Shown here one piece after another: positions 11,384 to 22,629 of a stretch of DNA of 64,000 nucleotides. The stretch comes from Ichthyophis bannanicus. Taxonomy: Eukaryota; Chordata; Amphibia; Gymnophiona; Ichthyophiidae. The stretch covers positions 9,726,501 to 9,790,500 of the forward strand of contig JAWIIG010000025.1 of NCBI GenBank assembly GCA_033557465.1, in the 5' to 3' direction. A program made the translations under genes and the position numbers. The notes below the pieces were generated by a model, which worked only from the letters and a program-made list of their open reading frames with translations, searched no databases and was not told the origin of the DNA. The first letter of the stretch is position 1; every line of letters starts with the position of its first letter.

Positions 11384-12375
11384 CCTCCTACCATCTTTCT
11401 GTGGAGATCGAGGACATTCTTTCGGCCTCACGAAAGGACTCGAGTAGACGAGCTTACACCTTCAAATGGTATTGGTTCTCAGTGTGGTGCTTGGAGCTCT
11501 GAGCGAACCCATTTTTATGCCCTACCAGTTTGATCTTGCAGTACCTGCTCCACCTCTCGCAGACTGGCCTGAAGTCTAACTCGGTCAGAGTTCACCTGAG
11601 TGCCATCTCAGTGAACCACCACCCCATCGAGGGTAAGCCTCTTTCAGGGCAACCGCTCATCTCGCATTTTATGCGAGGCCTGCTCCTTTCCAGGCCCCCT
11701 ACCAGCCCCTCCTCTGGCCGAATGGGACCGCAATGTGGTCCTCATGCAGCTGACCAAGCCGCCCTTTGAGCCCATGGCTAACTGCCCGCTGCGGCATCTG
11801 TCATGGAAGGTGGCCTTCCTGGTGGCTCTCACCTCTGTCCGGAGAGTCAGCAAACTCCAGGAACAGGGTGGTCTTGTGGATTCACCCCAAGTTCCTTCCT
11901 AAGGTCATCTCAGATTTTCATCTCAATCAAGAGATAGTGCTGCCCACTTTCTTCCCGAAGCCTCACACCGACTGGGCATTGGCGATTCTCCACACCTTAG
12001 ATTGTAAGAGGGCTCTCTCTTTCTACCTGCAGCGGACTCGGGACCACCACAGATCTAGCCAGCTCTTCATCTCCTTCGATCTCAGCCGTCTGGGGCTGGC
12101 GGTCACCAAACGTACCTTGTCCATCTGGGTGGCAGACTGCATCGCCTTTGCCAGGCCCAGGCCGGGTTTCCCCTGGACCGCCAAGTCATGGCTCACAATA
12201 TCTGAGTGATGGCGATGTTGGTCGCTAGCCTGCACTCGGTGCCATTGGCAGACATCTGCTGGGCCGCCACCTGGTCCTCCGCTCACATCTTCGCGGTACA
12301 TTACTGCCTGGAGAGAGAGTCCCACTGGGACGCCGTGTTCGGCCAGGCTGTACTCTGTAATCTGTTTGGGGTTTA
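11346..12375 (+). pseudogene. DIRS B tyrosine recombinase, broken
   Basis: The N-terminal DNA-binding part reads SASRKDSSRRAYTFKW, then LQYLLHLSQTGLKSNSVRVH (11530 on). The catalytic part follows in a shifted frame (HPKFLPKVISDFHLNQEIVL, LAVTKRTLSIWVADCIAF). The H-x-x-R box is interrupted by a stop near 12205. The last part (DICWAATW, then HYCLERES with the nucleophilic Tyr) is in yet another frame. The intact enzyme would integrate the circular DNA intermediate; this copy cannot. Confidence 0.8.
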
Positions 12376-12524
12376 AGCAACTCCTGTCCTCCGACCCTTC
12401 TTGTTCCAGCTACCGGGAGCGTGGCCATCAATGGACCCGGGGTCCTCGGGCTGCTTTCGGCTCTCACTGGCGACTGCTCATGGCGCTGCCGTACTTTTTC
12501 CTACAGGTCCTCGGTAGCCTGTAG

Positions 12525-12600
12525 CTAGGGAGTCCCATATGTGAGGACTGACTTCCTGCTTGTTTCAGGAGAAAGTGTAATTACTCACAACCCTCCCTCC
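12525..12600 (+). repeat. DIRS B internal complementary region
   Basis: 'gactgacttcctgcttgttt' followed by 'aggagaaagtgtaattactc' is the complement of the element's outermost left end joined to the complement of its outermost right end. This is the template that lets a DIRS transcript regain its ends through a circle. One mismatch is present at the joint (AAA where the flanking GTT predicts AAC). Confidence 0.8.
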
Positions 12601-12674
12601 TCCCCTTGGAGTTGCTGTATATTTTTGCCATCTTCTTGAAGGGGCTATAGCTATGGCACTGACTGAGTAAGATG

Positions 12675-12848
12675 GCACCTTTGGGTGGGAAGGGGACCAC
12701 GCATGTGTTGTGGCATTTCCAAGGGCTTTCTTTGAAAGCTGGGGAAATGCTCCGCACGGGCTCCATCAGTGCCGATGTCACCCATATGTGAGGACTGATT
12801 CCTGCTGTCCCTGGAGAACACCTGTTACAGGCGAGTAACTACACTGTT
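12675..12848 (+). repeat. DIRS B right terminal inverted repeat
   Basis: This is the inverted counterpart of 7855-8030, extended outward by about 30 bases ('acctgttacaggcgagtaac') that the left end lacks. The asymmetric extension is typical of DIRS ends. Confidence 0.85.
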
Positions 12849-13203
12849 GGGCGGGTAGATAGGCAACATTGCAGAGTAGAAAAGAACAGAGAAACTTCTA
12901 TTACTGAAAAAGATGTGAACCACTGAAGAATAGTGTCTATGATGCCAAGATCTATTATTTGTCTGGGTAGTAACAAGTGATCAATGAGGTCAAAGGCAGC
13001 GGTAAGATCAAGGCAGACCAGAAGGACAGTATCACCATGGTCAAGAGCAGAGTGAAAGTCGCTGAGCATGAAAGCGAGTGTGGTTTCAATGCTGTGACCT
13101 GCATGAAAACCTGATTGTTTGGGGTATCGTGCATTCAGTGCCTCAATGTGTTGCATTAGTTGAATCAGAATAATTTTCTCAGTGAGTCTTGTAGTGGGCC
13201 CTC
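12849..13203 (-). mobile_element. LINE, upstream RT half, split by DIRS B
   Basis: The minus strand reads YPKQSGFHAGHSIETTLAFM, LLVCLDLTAAFDLIDHLLLP (motif A, Asp kept) and DTILQWFTSF, up to the DIRS junction at 12848. The protein order continues at 7854 with motif B, so this and 7190-7854 are one LINE. It is bounded on the right near 13203, where Penelope-like sequence begins. Confidence 0.8.
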
Positions 13204-14480
13204 CTTTTAATCAAATAAACTCTAAGATCTTCCGTATACACAGCTTAGAATGTAACACGATGAACACCCACCAGAGTGCACCTCAAGAATTACTCTAGCT
13301 GTCCCATCAATTGTACAATATTGAAAAAACGCTGAACTCCATTTCAAATCCAACGTCGTGGTAAAAGGGAATCTGCTAGTATGGCCTACTGAAACATGTT
13401 TTGCCTGCCAAAAAGGATCCTGCTACAAATAGCAAATGAAATCAGCTTACAATAGCACCAATTCTACGCTTTTACTTAGCTGATATGATGCACATTATGG
13501 CAAAGGTAACCCTCCATTGGGCACTGCAACACAACGTCGTGTTTCAAGCTCTTCGTCCTCCTGGCTCTTTCTCAAGCAATGTGACCCAATGAAACTTCCT
13601 TTCCGGTTTTATATCGTTTCTGTCAATCAAACAGCACTTAAGTTGGAAATGAAGTCGTCAAACGTCCATTATTAGAGCAAGGGCTGGTAACAACTAACCG
13701 TTGAGAAACAGATGTGAATTAATGATGTAATGACCACCATTCAATCTCAGAATTGAGACCATTAGGAGCAGTAGATTGTAATGCAAAATCCAACGTTGTT
13801 CCTTAAAATGCAATTGGCTAGCTTGATCTCCCCCTCATGATGGACTTGGAACAGCATCAAGTACTAACCATCTTAAATCCTCAAAACAATGTCCTTGTTG
13901 AAGACAATGAAGTGCCAGTGGAGCTGTAGTAACATGGGAATTGATGCGAGAACGATGTTCCTGTAATCGTTTCTTAATCACACGTGAAGTTATTCCCACA
14001 TATTTTTTTGTGCAAGGACAAATAATGAGATAAACAACAAAAGATGATAAGCAAGTTGTAGAATGATTCAAAACATAGACACGACCTATTTGTGGGTCAG
14101 TCCAATTGAAACCTTCAATAGTTGTTGAACAAAAATCACATGTGCCACAAGCATGATGACCCCTCTCACTAGATGCTTGATTTCTTGTATCCAATGTAGA
14201 GGTTCTAACCACCAAGTCACTAATATTAGAACCCCTACGGTAAGCCATCATGAGAGGCCGTTGGAAACACTCATGTAATGACAAAATGGGCTAATGAGTT
14301 TTTAAAATACAAGTTCTCTGTAGTGTTTGGCATGTAAGGGAGCACCCCAATGAAACAATTAGTTGTGTCTGAATCCTTGGCTGAAAAATCCTGATCCTTC
14401 CACCATTCAGGGTGATTGTATAGTGCTCGTTTGTAAGCTTTATCAACCAAATGAGATGGATTTAGTGGTGATATCTGTGG
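13204..14480 (-). mobile_element. Penelope-like retroelement, 3' part
   Basis: The minus strand contains the end of the RT-linked region (about 14480-14290, LVDKAYKRALYNHPEWW), an intact GIY-YIG domain frame, then a non-coding tail (13830-13204). Near 13600-13540 the tail has 'cttgagaaagagcc' and 'gaaacacgacgttgtgtt', the type of motif found in Penelope terminal repeats. The RT core is absent through 5' truncation. Confidence 0.75.
13835..14284 (-). CDS. Penelope-type GIY-YIG endonuclease domain (fragment)
   Basis: A frame of about 150 codons encodes a Cys-rich linker (CGTCDFCS), then FVVYLIICPCTKKYVGITSR, RVIKKRLQEHRS and a downstream APLALHCLQQGH. V-Y-L and Y-V-G correspond to the GIY and YIG halves, the Arg of the helix follows, and His and Glu positions are present. 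In Penelope elements this domain nicks target DNA for reverse transcription. It is the C-terminal end of a larger RT protein whose upstream part is lost; the apparent start is not a true start codon context. Confidence 0.75.
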   Translation of the reverse strand: MSLHECFQRPLMMAYRRGSNISDLVVRTSTLDTRNQASSERGHHACGTCDFCSTTIEGFNWTDPQIGRVYVLNHSTTCLSSFVVYLIICPCTKKYVGITSRVIKKRLQEHRSRINSHVTTAPLALHCLQQGHCFEDLRWLVLDAVPSPS

Positions 14481-14833
14481 GGCTTTTATTTATTTTAGGA
14501 CATGATTATTGGCACCCTTATAAACAATTCAAATCAGTTTGAACAGAAGAACCATATTCCCATTGCAGTAAAATTAGACACACCTGTGATCAATTGTCAG
14601 TACTCACATGACTTGAATCAACCAACGAAGTATGATGTTTAAAATGGCCACATTCACTCTCTGTTCCATTTTCACAATGGTGAAGACAGGAGAGCCATCT
14701 GAGATGGTGAAAAAAAAAACATTATCACCAAACATCTGACTTCAAAGGGGTACAAGGCCATCTCCAAAGACCTTCGGAATCCTGTGTCTACAATTCACAA
14801 TTTTATTAAGAAGATTTCTGCTCATGGAAATGT

Positions 14834-15504
14834 TGTCAGCATACATGACATAGGAGTCATGGCTTTTTCCCCAGACCTTGGATTTCATGCAGCTGTGCTA
14901 CTCTGGTGATTTCAGTCTCCAAAGGTAATAGGGCAGTTTAACTCTGACCCCCTGTTGATGTCAGTCTCAGGGCCTGTTGAGAATGGTCTGCAGCCCCTCC
15001 CTGCTAAATCAAGAATAGCAGACCTCAAAGGGAGTGGCTAGAAACAATAGCAGACCTCAAAGGGAGTTGCTAGAGAATTCACTATAAAGGACAGAAACAC
15101 TTCCTCTTGCTCTCTCTCTTCCACTATTCATCGGACATGAAGGACAGGAGGCTCTGATAATCAATTCTCTTCACCCCTCCCCCACTTCTCTCTCTCTCTT
15201 CCTATTGTCATCGGACACACCTTGCCATGAGGCTCTGACCCACATGTTCTTACCTCTCTCTCTCACACTTCACACATGCACACACACACACACACACACA
15301 CACAGATTCATTGAGGCACACTGAAGCAGCTCTGTAACAATCACTATATACCTCTGTTCAATACCTATGTAATAAGCCTATTTCTACATAAAAAAACCTT
15401 TCTCCAAGCCACACCTGTTTGGTTGTCTTATTACAAGCCCTACTGCCTCTGTGAAGTGAAATGAACCCAGGACCTACAGGAGAGTAACCTGACCACATCT
15501 TACA
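14834..15504. mobile_element. Solo LTR with 5-bp target duplication
   Basis: The insertion begins TGTCAGC and ends CTTACA, and is flanked by AATGT on both sides (14829-14833 and 15505-15509). The host Tc1 copy at 34981-36375 lacks it. It holds a TATA-like 'ctataaagg' near 15083 and an 'aataag' poly(A)-like signal near 15372. A 5-bp duplication and TG...CA ends indicate an LTR retroelement or endogenous retrovirus reduced by LTR-LTR recombination. No internal genes are present. Confidence 0.8.
15277..15304. repeat. (CA)n microsatellite
   Basis: About 14 CA units inside the solo LTR. Confidence 0.9.
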
Positions 15505-15750
15505 AATGTCAAGAACCTCCCGGGATGTAGTGGGAAGAGGAAAATTAATCCAAGAAGTCTTCGAAGGTTAGTGCAAACTGTTGGAAAAACATTACGTACA
15601 ACATCCAAAGTGCTTAAGGCTGACCTGGAGCAATCTGGAGTGGTGGTTTCAAACCGCACCATAAGCCACCCACTAAACAAATTAGGATTCATGGGTGAGG
15701 GCCAAAGAGGACCCCACTGCTCAAAGACAGACATAAAAAGGCACGCCTAA

Positions 15751-16116
<366 letters not shown>

Positions 16117-16356
16117 TAGTTAAAAAGAAAAAAATGGACAGTTTTAAACTGGCCAGCAATGAGTCCTGATCTCAATCCAATCAAGAACCTTTGGAAAGAG
16201 CTGAAATCTGCCATTGGTAAAATGAATCCTGGAAATATTCATGAGCTGGAACAAATCACAGTTGAAGAGTGGGAGAAACTACCAGCAGACAGATGTATAA
16301 AACTTACAGATGGCTACAAGAAACGTTTGGAGGCTGTCATCACTGCCAAAGGTTGT

Positions 16357-16720
16357 GTTGTTGTTGTTAAGTGCCGTCGAGTCGAAGTCGACTCATGGCG
16401 ATCCTCTGGATAGCTATCCTAAATTGTGTTCGGTCTTCAGTCAGGCGGCTCATTGTTGACAGACTGGTACCCGTAGCTGCTGGTATTGTATCGAGCCATC
16501 TCATTGCTGGCCTTCCTCTTTTGCGTTGACCTTCTATCTTGCCAAGCATGATGTCTTTCTCTAATATCTCTCTCTTCGCATGATGTGTCCAAAGTATGAA
16601 AGTCGAAGTCTTGTCATCTGAGCTTCTAAAGAAAGCTTAGGTTTGATCTCCTCTAGTACCGACTGGTTTGTTCTTCGGGCAGTCCATGGTATACACAGTA
16701 TTCGCTGCCAGCACCATAAT
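16357..16720 (-). mobile_element. RTE-type LINE 3' end
   Basis: The minus strand encodes the C-terminus of an RTE ORF2 (IEGQRKRGRPAMRWLDTI, LTEDRTQFRIAIQR, MSRLRLDGT), then 'gagtcgacttcgactcgacg' and an (AAC)n-like tail. The direct repeat CCAAAGGTTGT occurs at 16346-16356 and 16721-16731, and once more at 16748-16758. A second copy of the same family sits at 54175-54530. Confidence 0.85.
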
Positions 16721-16948
16721 CCAAAGGTTGTACAACACAGCAGGCAGCCAAAGGTTGTACAACCAAATATTAGTGAAGCATGCTGTTAATCCTGTCCAGG
16801 TCATATTTGTTTTTTTTCTCAGAAATTACTTCGACTGTGTTGCACAGACATCTTATTTTTGTTATATACCTTTGAACATACTATTAAAATATTAAGATGA
16901 CATACAATTGGAAAATTTCCAAGTATTTCTCAATTTATTGTACACAAC

Positions 16949-17577
16949 CAGCGCCGTACCTAGCCCTGTGCAAGCGGTGTAGTCGCACAGGGCGCAAAAG
17001 GATTAGGGGCGTATTTAAGGCTGCCAGCCCCGGCTCCCCAGGCTGCCTGGTGTTGCCCTGCCACCGCCACTTTTTGTTTTCTCAGCGGTGGCGGCACCGG
17101 TGGCGACACTGGCATCAGCGGAACAGACCTGACTTCAAATTTAAAAAAGTAAGAAAACAAAATGCGCCGGTCTTTCTGACTCTGCGCTTGTAGGCAGGTC
17201 GGGTCCCTCCTTCCCTTCTCTGATGTAGGTCGCGTCAGAGGAGGAAGGAACCAAGCCAGCCATTCAAAGCGGAGTTGCAAAGACCCGCATTTGAATGGCA
17301 GGCCTGGTCCCTCCCTCCTCTGATGTGACCTACATCAGAGAATGGAACGGGGGACATGACCTGCCTACAAGCGTGGAGTCGAAAAGACCCGCATGTTTTT
17401 TGTTTGGTTTTTTAAAATATAAAGTCGGGTCTGCCTCACTGCCGCCGCCGCTGCCTCCGAGAAAACAAAAAGCGGCGGCAGCAGGGCAAAAGAAGGCAGC
17501 TGGCTGAACATCGAGGTATGGGGGCATGCCAGATGTACAAGTAGCACAGGGTGCAATTATGGCTTGGTACGGCCCTG
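16949..17577. mobile_element. hAT-type MITE
   Basis: The terminal inverted repeats are CAGCGCCGTACC at the left and GGTACGGCCCTG at the right. The 8-bp duplication TACACAAC (16941-16948 and 17578-17585) is perfect, which is diagnostic for hAT transposons. No transposase is present. It lies inside the 3' part of the Tc1 element. Confidence 0.9.
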
Positions 17578-17639
17578 TACACAACATACCTAAAATGTGG
17601 GGGCGCCAATAATGTTGACCACAACTGTTGCAATGGGAT

Positions 17640-18861
17640 CAAGATGATCTAAATTGGAATGTTTGAGTTTGGGGATAATAGTAGAATGTTTCCAGAGGAG
17701 GATATTTCATCGGAGGAGTGAGAATTATCAACCATGGAACATAAATGGTAGTGGAAAGATTCAAAACGGGATTTTTCAGCAGCCAGGAGGGTAAGGGATC
17801 AGAGGGGAAAGTTGTGGGTTGCATTATGGCCAAAACCTTACTGATAAGGAACAAAGTTGGTTTGCTAAAAAAAAAGACCAAGAGGCAGTCGGAGTTTGGG
17901 AAAAAGAATGCTGAGAAATGGGAGAAGGGCATCTCGAATAGCATCCTCTTTCGATCTAAATTAGTGGCAAGTTGGTCTGCTGTTGGGCTGGATTGAGAGA
18001 ACTTGGGAGAGTCTAAAGGAGATTGTGTGAGATTAGAAAAAACATTAAAGAGCTTTTTAGTGTGATAGCTATGGGCTTTTATAATGGAAGAATAGTAGGT
18101 GCTTAGCTGAGTTTATGGATCTATGGTAGTCAGAGGAGCATTCCTTATAGACAGATAAGGTAGATAGGGAAGGGTGTTTCCACCAATGGCATTCCTTTTG
18201 CCTCCTTTGAGACCTCAGAAGTTATAAACCTGAGCGATACCATGGATGATGGGGTTTAGACTTAGGGGGAATGTAGTGGTGGGGGCAGTGGCATCTTTGT
18301 CTGGGTAAGGAGAAGGTTCCAGGTCGATATTGGATCAGAAGTAGAGAGGTTGGAGAAGGTGGAATGAAACTTGTCACAATGCAGGGCCAGTAATTCTACT
18401 ACTAATAAATTTGAGGTTTCTTGACCAATAGCCATGGGAATTAAGCAGGTAAAGGAAGGGAAGAGGAAGGGATGGTAATGTGAGAAGAAAAATATCAGTC
18501 CATGGGTAAGGACTGGAAGAGATAGCTGAGAGGCTGACTGGGTTAGTAGTGGAGCTAAGAATGGTGTGTCCAGCAGTATGAGTTGAAGGGTGGACATGCT
18601 GGCAAAGAGAGAGGTCATTCAGAAGTGAAGAAAAGCTTGATCACAGTTTTTAAAAAGGTTGTTGGCTTGTACATTGAAATCTCCTAAGATGAATAATCTA
18701 GGAAACTGGGTACTAATTAAGGAAATAAGGTTACAGATCTCACTCCAATGAAGACTAGGGAGAGGAGGACAACAATGGGGAGCAAAATTTAAATTTAACA
18801 GGCAAGAGAAGAGGCTATAGAGACTATGTGGGAGAGAGAGGAGGAGAGTCAATATGCTTGA
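17640..18861 (-). mobile_element. L2-like LINE, endonuclease and linker region
   Basis: Minus-strand fragments include LFILGDFNVQANN (the endonuclease Asp/Asn motif GDFN) near 18700, then SNLLVVELLALHCDKFHSTF and the pre-RT linker (KAHSYHTKKLFNVFSNL, then AMLFEMPF). No RT follows; the sequence meets the Tc1 element at 17628. Frames are broken. A hAT MITE separates it from the more N-terminal endonuclease piece at 19297-19525. Confidence 0.65.
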
Positions 18862-18869
18862 CCTGTACA

Positions 18870-19288
18870 CAGGAACGACCCAAGAGTTCTTGTCGCCCTA
18901 GGCAGGCCTGATGTGCTGCCCCCACCACACCACCTTGCTGTCCCCGACATCCAGCCTCTCACCAAGAGTTGATGGGCGGCAGGGCGATCACCTCTTTCAA
19001 GCCGCAGCAGACCTTAAAGCGCATGTGCGCACTCATGGCCCGAGGCTCCTGGAAGTCGGAGGGGGCATAAGTGGCAGGATGCCAGTGTCTGCTTTAAAGA
19101 CTGCTACAGCCTTAAAGAAACATACTGTAGAAACAGAGGTGATTGCTGTGCCAACTATCAATCCCCGATGAGAGGCTGGATTTTGGGGATGGTGTGGCGA
19201 TGGCATGCAACGTGTAAGGATGAGCCACCCACCAGGGTCTGCCGCCCTAGTCGACCACCTAGTTCGCTTAGTGGATGGGCTGGCCCTA
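18870..19288. mobile_element. hAT-type MITE
   Basis: The left end reads CAGGAACGACCC and then 'gtcgccctaggcagg'. The right end reads 'gccgccctagtcgacc', 'ttcgcttagtggat' and GGCTGGCCCTA. Candidate 8-bp duplications are CCTGTACA (18862-18869) and CCTGTAGG (19289-19296), matching at 6 of 8. It belongs to the same family as the MITEs at 22052-28393 and 45699-45910. Confidence 0.7.
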
Positions 19289-19296
19289 CCTGTAGG

Positions 19297-19525
19297 ATTT
19301 GTGGGAAAAAAATAGCAACCCCTCCATCAGTACGGTAGGGGCCGTTGCAGAAAAGAAACAAATTTGTTAGGGGAGCTTTGTAGTAGATTTTAACCCAGCC
19401 ACTACCCAACAATTCCTCCCTGTCTCCATGGCAATCCACTAAGGCTAAGTCACCAGTCATACACTCATTTCCTTGCTGTGCTTGAATTCTGCTTTTCAAG
19501 TAACTCAGAACAGATTCATGTCTTT
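19297..19525 (-). mobile_element. LINE endonuclease N-terminal piece (probable)
   Basis: The minus strand reads YRTDGGVAIFFPQI, resembling the GGGVAIL block of L2-type endonucleases. It would continue the LINE at 17640-18861 once the MITE is removed. The rest is poorly conserved, so this call is tentative. Confidence 0.4.
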
Positions 19526-20590
19526 CATAGTAACATAGGGCCTGATACTGAAAGGCATTTACATGGTTTACAGGCCTGTAAACCAAGTAAATGCCTCAAA
19601 AGCAGGATATCCCCAGTACCACCACTATACGCCCCTATGCTAACCGCTTAGCATCGGGGAGTTCTGGGGGCGATACCAGCAGTGATATTGATTCACTGCC
19701 CAGTTGGCGACCTGCAGGTAAAGACAGGCATGGTAAAAGCTGGCCCACGGGAGCTAACTGGGCAGCGGATCAATATCGCTGCTGCCCGGTTAGCTTCTGG
19801 ACTGTGCGGCTGACCTGGATATTCACTGCCAGTGGCCAGATATGGCCCTAGCATTGAATATCCGGGTTTAACATTCAGCAGTGACGGCTAGGCGCTGTAA
19901 TCGTGCTAGCTGCCGCTGCTGAATATCGGGTCCATAGTAAATGACGGCAGATAAAGACCAGCACAGCCCATACAATCTGCTCAAAAAGGTGCTTTTACTT
20001 TGGCTCGTAGCTGCCACTCTGTGCAGGTTATTCCCGTTCTATGCCTTGACCTTTGGTTTTAAGTGCTGTCCCATGCAGGCTACCCTGGCTCTGTGCCTTT
20101 TTTAAAGTGTAAAAGTCATTTATGTTTTGCTTTAAGCAGAGATGCTCCTCTTGCTATATATGGATCTTCTGTGTTTATCCCAAGCCTTTTTGAATTCAGC
20201 CACTGTATTTGTCCCCACCACCTCCACCAACAGGGCATTCCAGGCATCCACCACTCTTTCCATGAAAGTTTACTTCCTGAAGTTGCTTTTAAGTTTACCC
20301 TCCTTGTAGCTTTATTTCATGTCCTGTAGCTTTATACCTTCTGCACCTTTGAAAAAGGTTTGTTTATTCATCAATTTCTTTCAAGTATATAAAGGTCTGA
20401 ATCATATCTTCCCTGTCCCTCCTTCCTCTAGGTCTTCTAGTCTCTTCTTATATGGCTTCTGACGCAAATCCCATAAAAATTTGGTTGTTTTCCTTTGAAC
20501 GTCTTCAAGTTTTTTTATATCTTTAGAGAGATACAGCTTCCAAAACTGAACACAGTGCTCCAAGTGAGGCCTCACCAACGTAAAGTCTTG
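19526..20590 (-). mobile_element. CR1-type LINE, RT C-terminus and 3' end
   Basis: The minus strand from about 20590 reads RPHLEHCVQFWKLYLSKDIK, EDVQRKTTKFLWDLRQK and RVVDAWNALLVEVVGTNTVA, the end of the CR1 RT protein with a few stops. The 3' UTR ends 'ggtctttatctgccgtcatt' followed by 'tactatg' units. A MITE lies within this terminal repeat (19537-19932). Confidence 0.8.
19537..19932. mobile_element. MITE inserted in the CR1 3' terminus
   Basis: The end sequences AGGGCCTGATACTGAA and, inverted, GACCCGATATTCAGC form imperfect terminal inverted repeats of about 16 bases. The trinucleotide CAT occurs on both sides (19534-19536 and 19933-19935). There is no coding content. A 3-bp duplication would suit a PIF/Harbinger-type element, but the superfamily is uncertain. 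Confidence 0.5.
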
Positions 20591-21809
20591 CAGGGGCTGG
20601 GGCCCACAGGTGAGGTCACCAGCTGTGACGTTATCGCCCCTTCTTCCTGCCTACCTGCTACAGGTGGAAGGGCAGAATGTGGTCCTTTGCAATGTCCTCT
20701 CCTTCCTGTTCCTTTCTTTTAAAACATTTTCTCCCCCATTCCTTCCCTTTACCCTCTGCAATTCCTCGTACCTAATTCAGCAGAAACTACTGTCTCATTT
20801 CCTGTATCTGCCCCTATTGTTTTTTCCCAGCATTTTTGACTATGGCACCAGCCATGTTATATAGCCCCATGCCCTCAGAATGCAGCCCAGTCCTGGTTTT
20901 CTTCCATCCCAGTACACTCTGACCCTTATCTCTGAACCTTAGCTATGGTCTTAGATCAATGGGTTAGCTGCTGTCTACTACCCAAATACAATGGAAGAGA
21001 AGTCGTATGGTAAAGAAAGCCTAGTGCTCTCTTTAACATGGCAGTGACTTATCATCAAATGAATTAATAATGCTAATTTAGGGCAAGTAGGTGAAGAATC
21101 AGCCTTTACAATAAATAAATGAAGGGGATATGGCCTTAGCCTGCAGGCTTACGGTCCAGGAGTCCTGTGGACAGATTGGACTCTGACGGCACTTTCACTG
21201 TTGCTTAGCAACACAAGGCCTGATGGAGGGAGCAGATGTGGCGGTTACCCTTTTAGCAGACAGTCAGTCGATTCAGAGAGAAACCCAATTCAGTTTATTG
21301 AGACTAATGGCAAGGACATTAAGGAAAAGAAGAGAAGAATTATTCTATTCACACTACCCAAGTAGATTCCTCAGAATTTAAGAACACATAGGAAGGAGAT
21401 AAACTTGTATTTCTCTTGTACTTTCACCACAGTCTGCAAAAGGAGGGCGGGAGAAAGAGAGAGAGAGGGGTATAGTCTATTGTAGGCCCCTTTATCCTGA
21501 AGTGCCACACCAACCTAACAAATAAGAGGGGAGTATGTGGGCATTTCTGGGGATTAAACAAAAGCAGTAATTGTTTCAGGCATTAGTATGTGGCACCACA
21601 GTGGATGGAGTGTTTTTGGGGGAAGGGAGGAAGAGGATGTGGGAGGATTGAGGAAATAGCAGGAGGGTTTGAAGTCAAGTAACAGGAACTTAAAACATTC
21701 TCCATCTCACAAATGACTGACTGCGCATCTCCAACTTGTAAAGCTCTGTACTTCAGGTTGCACTGGAAGCTGGAGATATTCTTGGGCTTCCTGAATAAGC
21801 AAAGTAAGC
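20591..21809. other. No recognisable gene or repeat
   Basis: Mixed sequence with a C/T-rich stretch (20700-20830). I see no exon with good splice sites, no terminal repeats and no LINE protein similarity. Confidence 0.35.
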
Positions 21810-22043
21810 AAGGTTACTTAACCTGTAATGGGAGTTCTCTGTAGACAGCAGGATAAGTCAGCCACACAATGGGATGACATCATCTGACAGTGCCTGGAAT
21901 GGGAGGGTGACATCATCCAATGGTGCCCAAAGTGGATATGCCCTCCCAGAGCTCAGAAAAAAAACTGTCTAAGGAGAACCTCTGTTACAATTAAGTAACC
22001 TTATATTATTCATGGACAAGCATGACGAGTCAGCCAAATAATA
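21810..22043 (-). repeat. DIRS C terminal repeat plus start of internal complementary region
   Basis: The segments 21810-21840 ('aggttacttaacctgtaatg' through 'gagttctc') and 21992-22014 ('gagaacctctgttacaatta' then 'agtaacctt') are inverted copies of each other about 150 bases apart. The second is followed by 'attcatggacaagcatga', which should correspond to the lost opposite end of the element. Confidence 0.7.
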
Positions 22044-22167
22044 GTGACTCACAGGGCCAGTCCAAGGGTTTCTGCTGCCCCAGGCAGGAACCCCAGCCGA
22101 GCCGCCCCTCCCCCTGTCTGGGGAGGTGGAGGGCTGGGCGGCGGCAGCAGCAGCAGCAACAGTTTAA

Positions 22168-22332
22168 AAGGTGAAATTAGACTTACCTGCTAATTGTTGT
22201 TCCTTAAGGAACTCTAGTCCAGTCCCGGAACCTGAGAGTTCTGCACCTCCTCCAGCAGCTATGGAGACTGACACATGTCATCACTTTGATGAACCAGTAT
22301 AAATAGGCAAGGACCGCCTCTCCCCGCCAGTA
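22168..22332 (-). repeat. DIRS D terminal inverted repeat (3' end)
   Basis: It contains 'ctctagtccagtcccggaac', 'agctatggagactgacacat' and 'aaggaccgcctctccccgcc', all of which recur inverted at 28175-28040. Confidence 0.85.
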
Positions 22333-22629
22333 TCTATTGACAAAGCAGACTCAGCAGAGCAACAAATAAGTAGTTTAGTCATGCAAACCAACTATCAACA
22401 ACAAATTCTTCGCTAAAAACAGTCATAGAACTAAAAAGAAGGTTCCCCCCCCAAACTGCAGAGGAATATCTGACCGCTCAGGTAGAACGAGAAAAGTAGA
22501 AATAGAAACTGAGAACTAAATACAGAGAGAAAGAGAGAGAGAGAGAGAGAGACAGCCCCTCCTACTGACCACCACATCACCTGCCGTGCTCGCCCCTCAG
22601 GCTGCTCCGAAAGGAAACTGACAGCAACA

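Larger units (their letters stand above)
7855..12848 (+). mobile_element. DIRS-type retrotransposon B (complete structure, coding decayed)
   Basis: A full-length element of about 5.0 kb with inverted terminal repeats (7855-8030 and 12675-12848), gag, RT/RNase H, recombinase and an internal complementary region near 12525-12600. Both boundaries carry the trinucleotide GTT (7855-7857 and 12846-12848). Removing the element with one GTT rejoins a minus-strand LINE within its RT domain. No longer target-site duplication is seen, as expected for a recombinase-integrated element. All three genes are broken by stops and frameshifts. Confidence 0.9.

Noticed and set aside
14820..15510. Internal retroviral genes next to the LTR
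   Set aside because: The two flanks are Tc1 sequence on both sides; only a solo LTR is present.
20063..20329. Plus-strand coding region
   Set aside because: This is the antisense of the CR1 RT C-terminus, which reads clearly on the minus strand.
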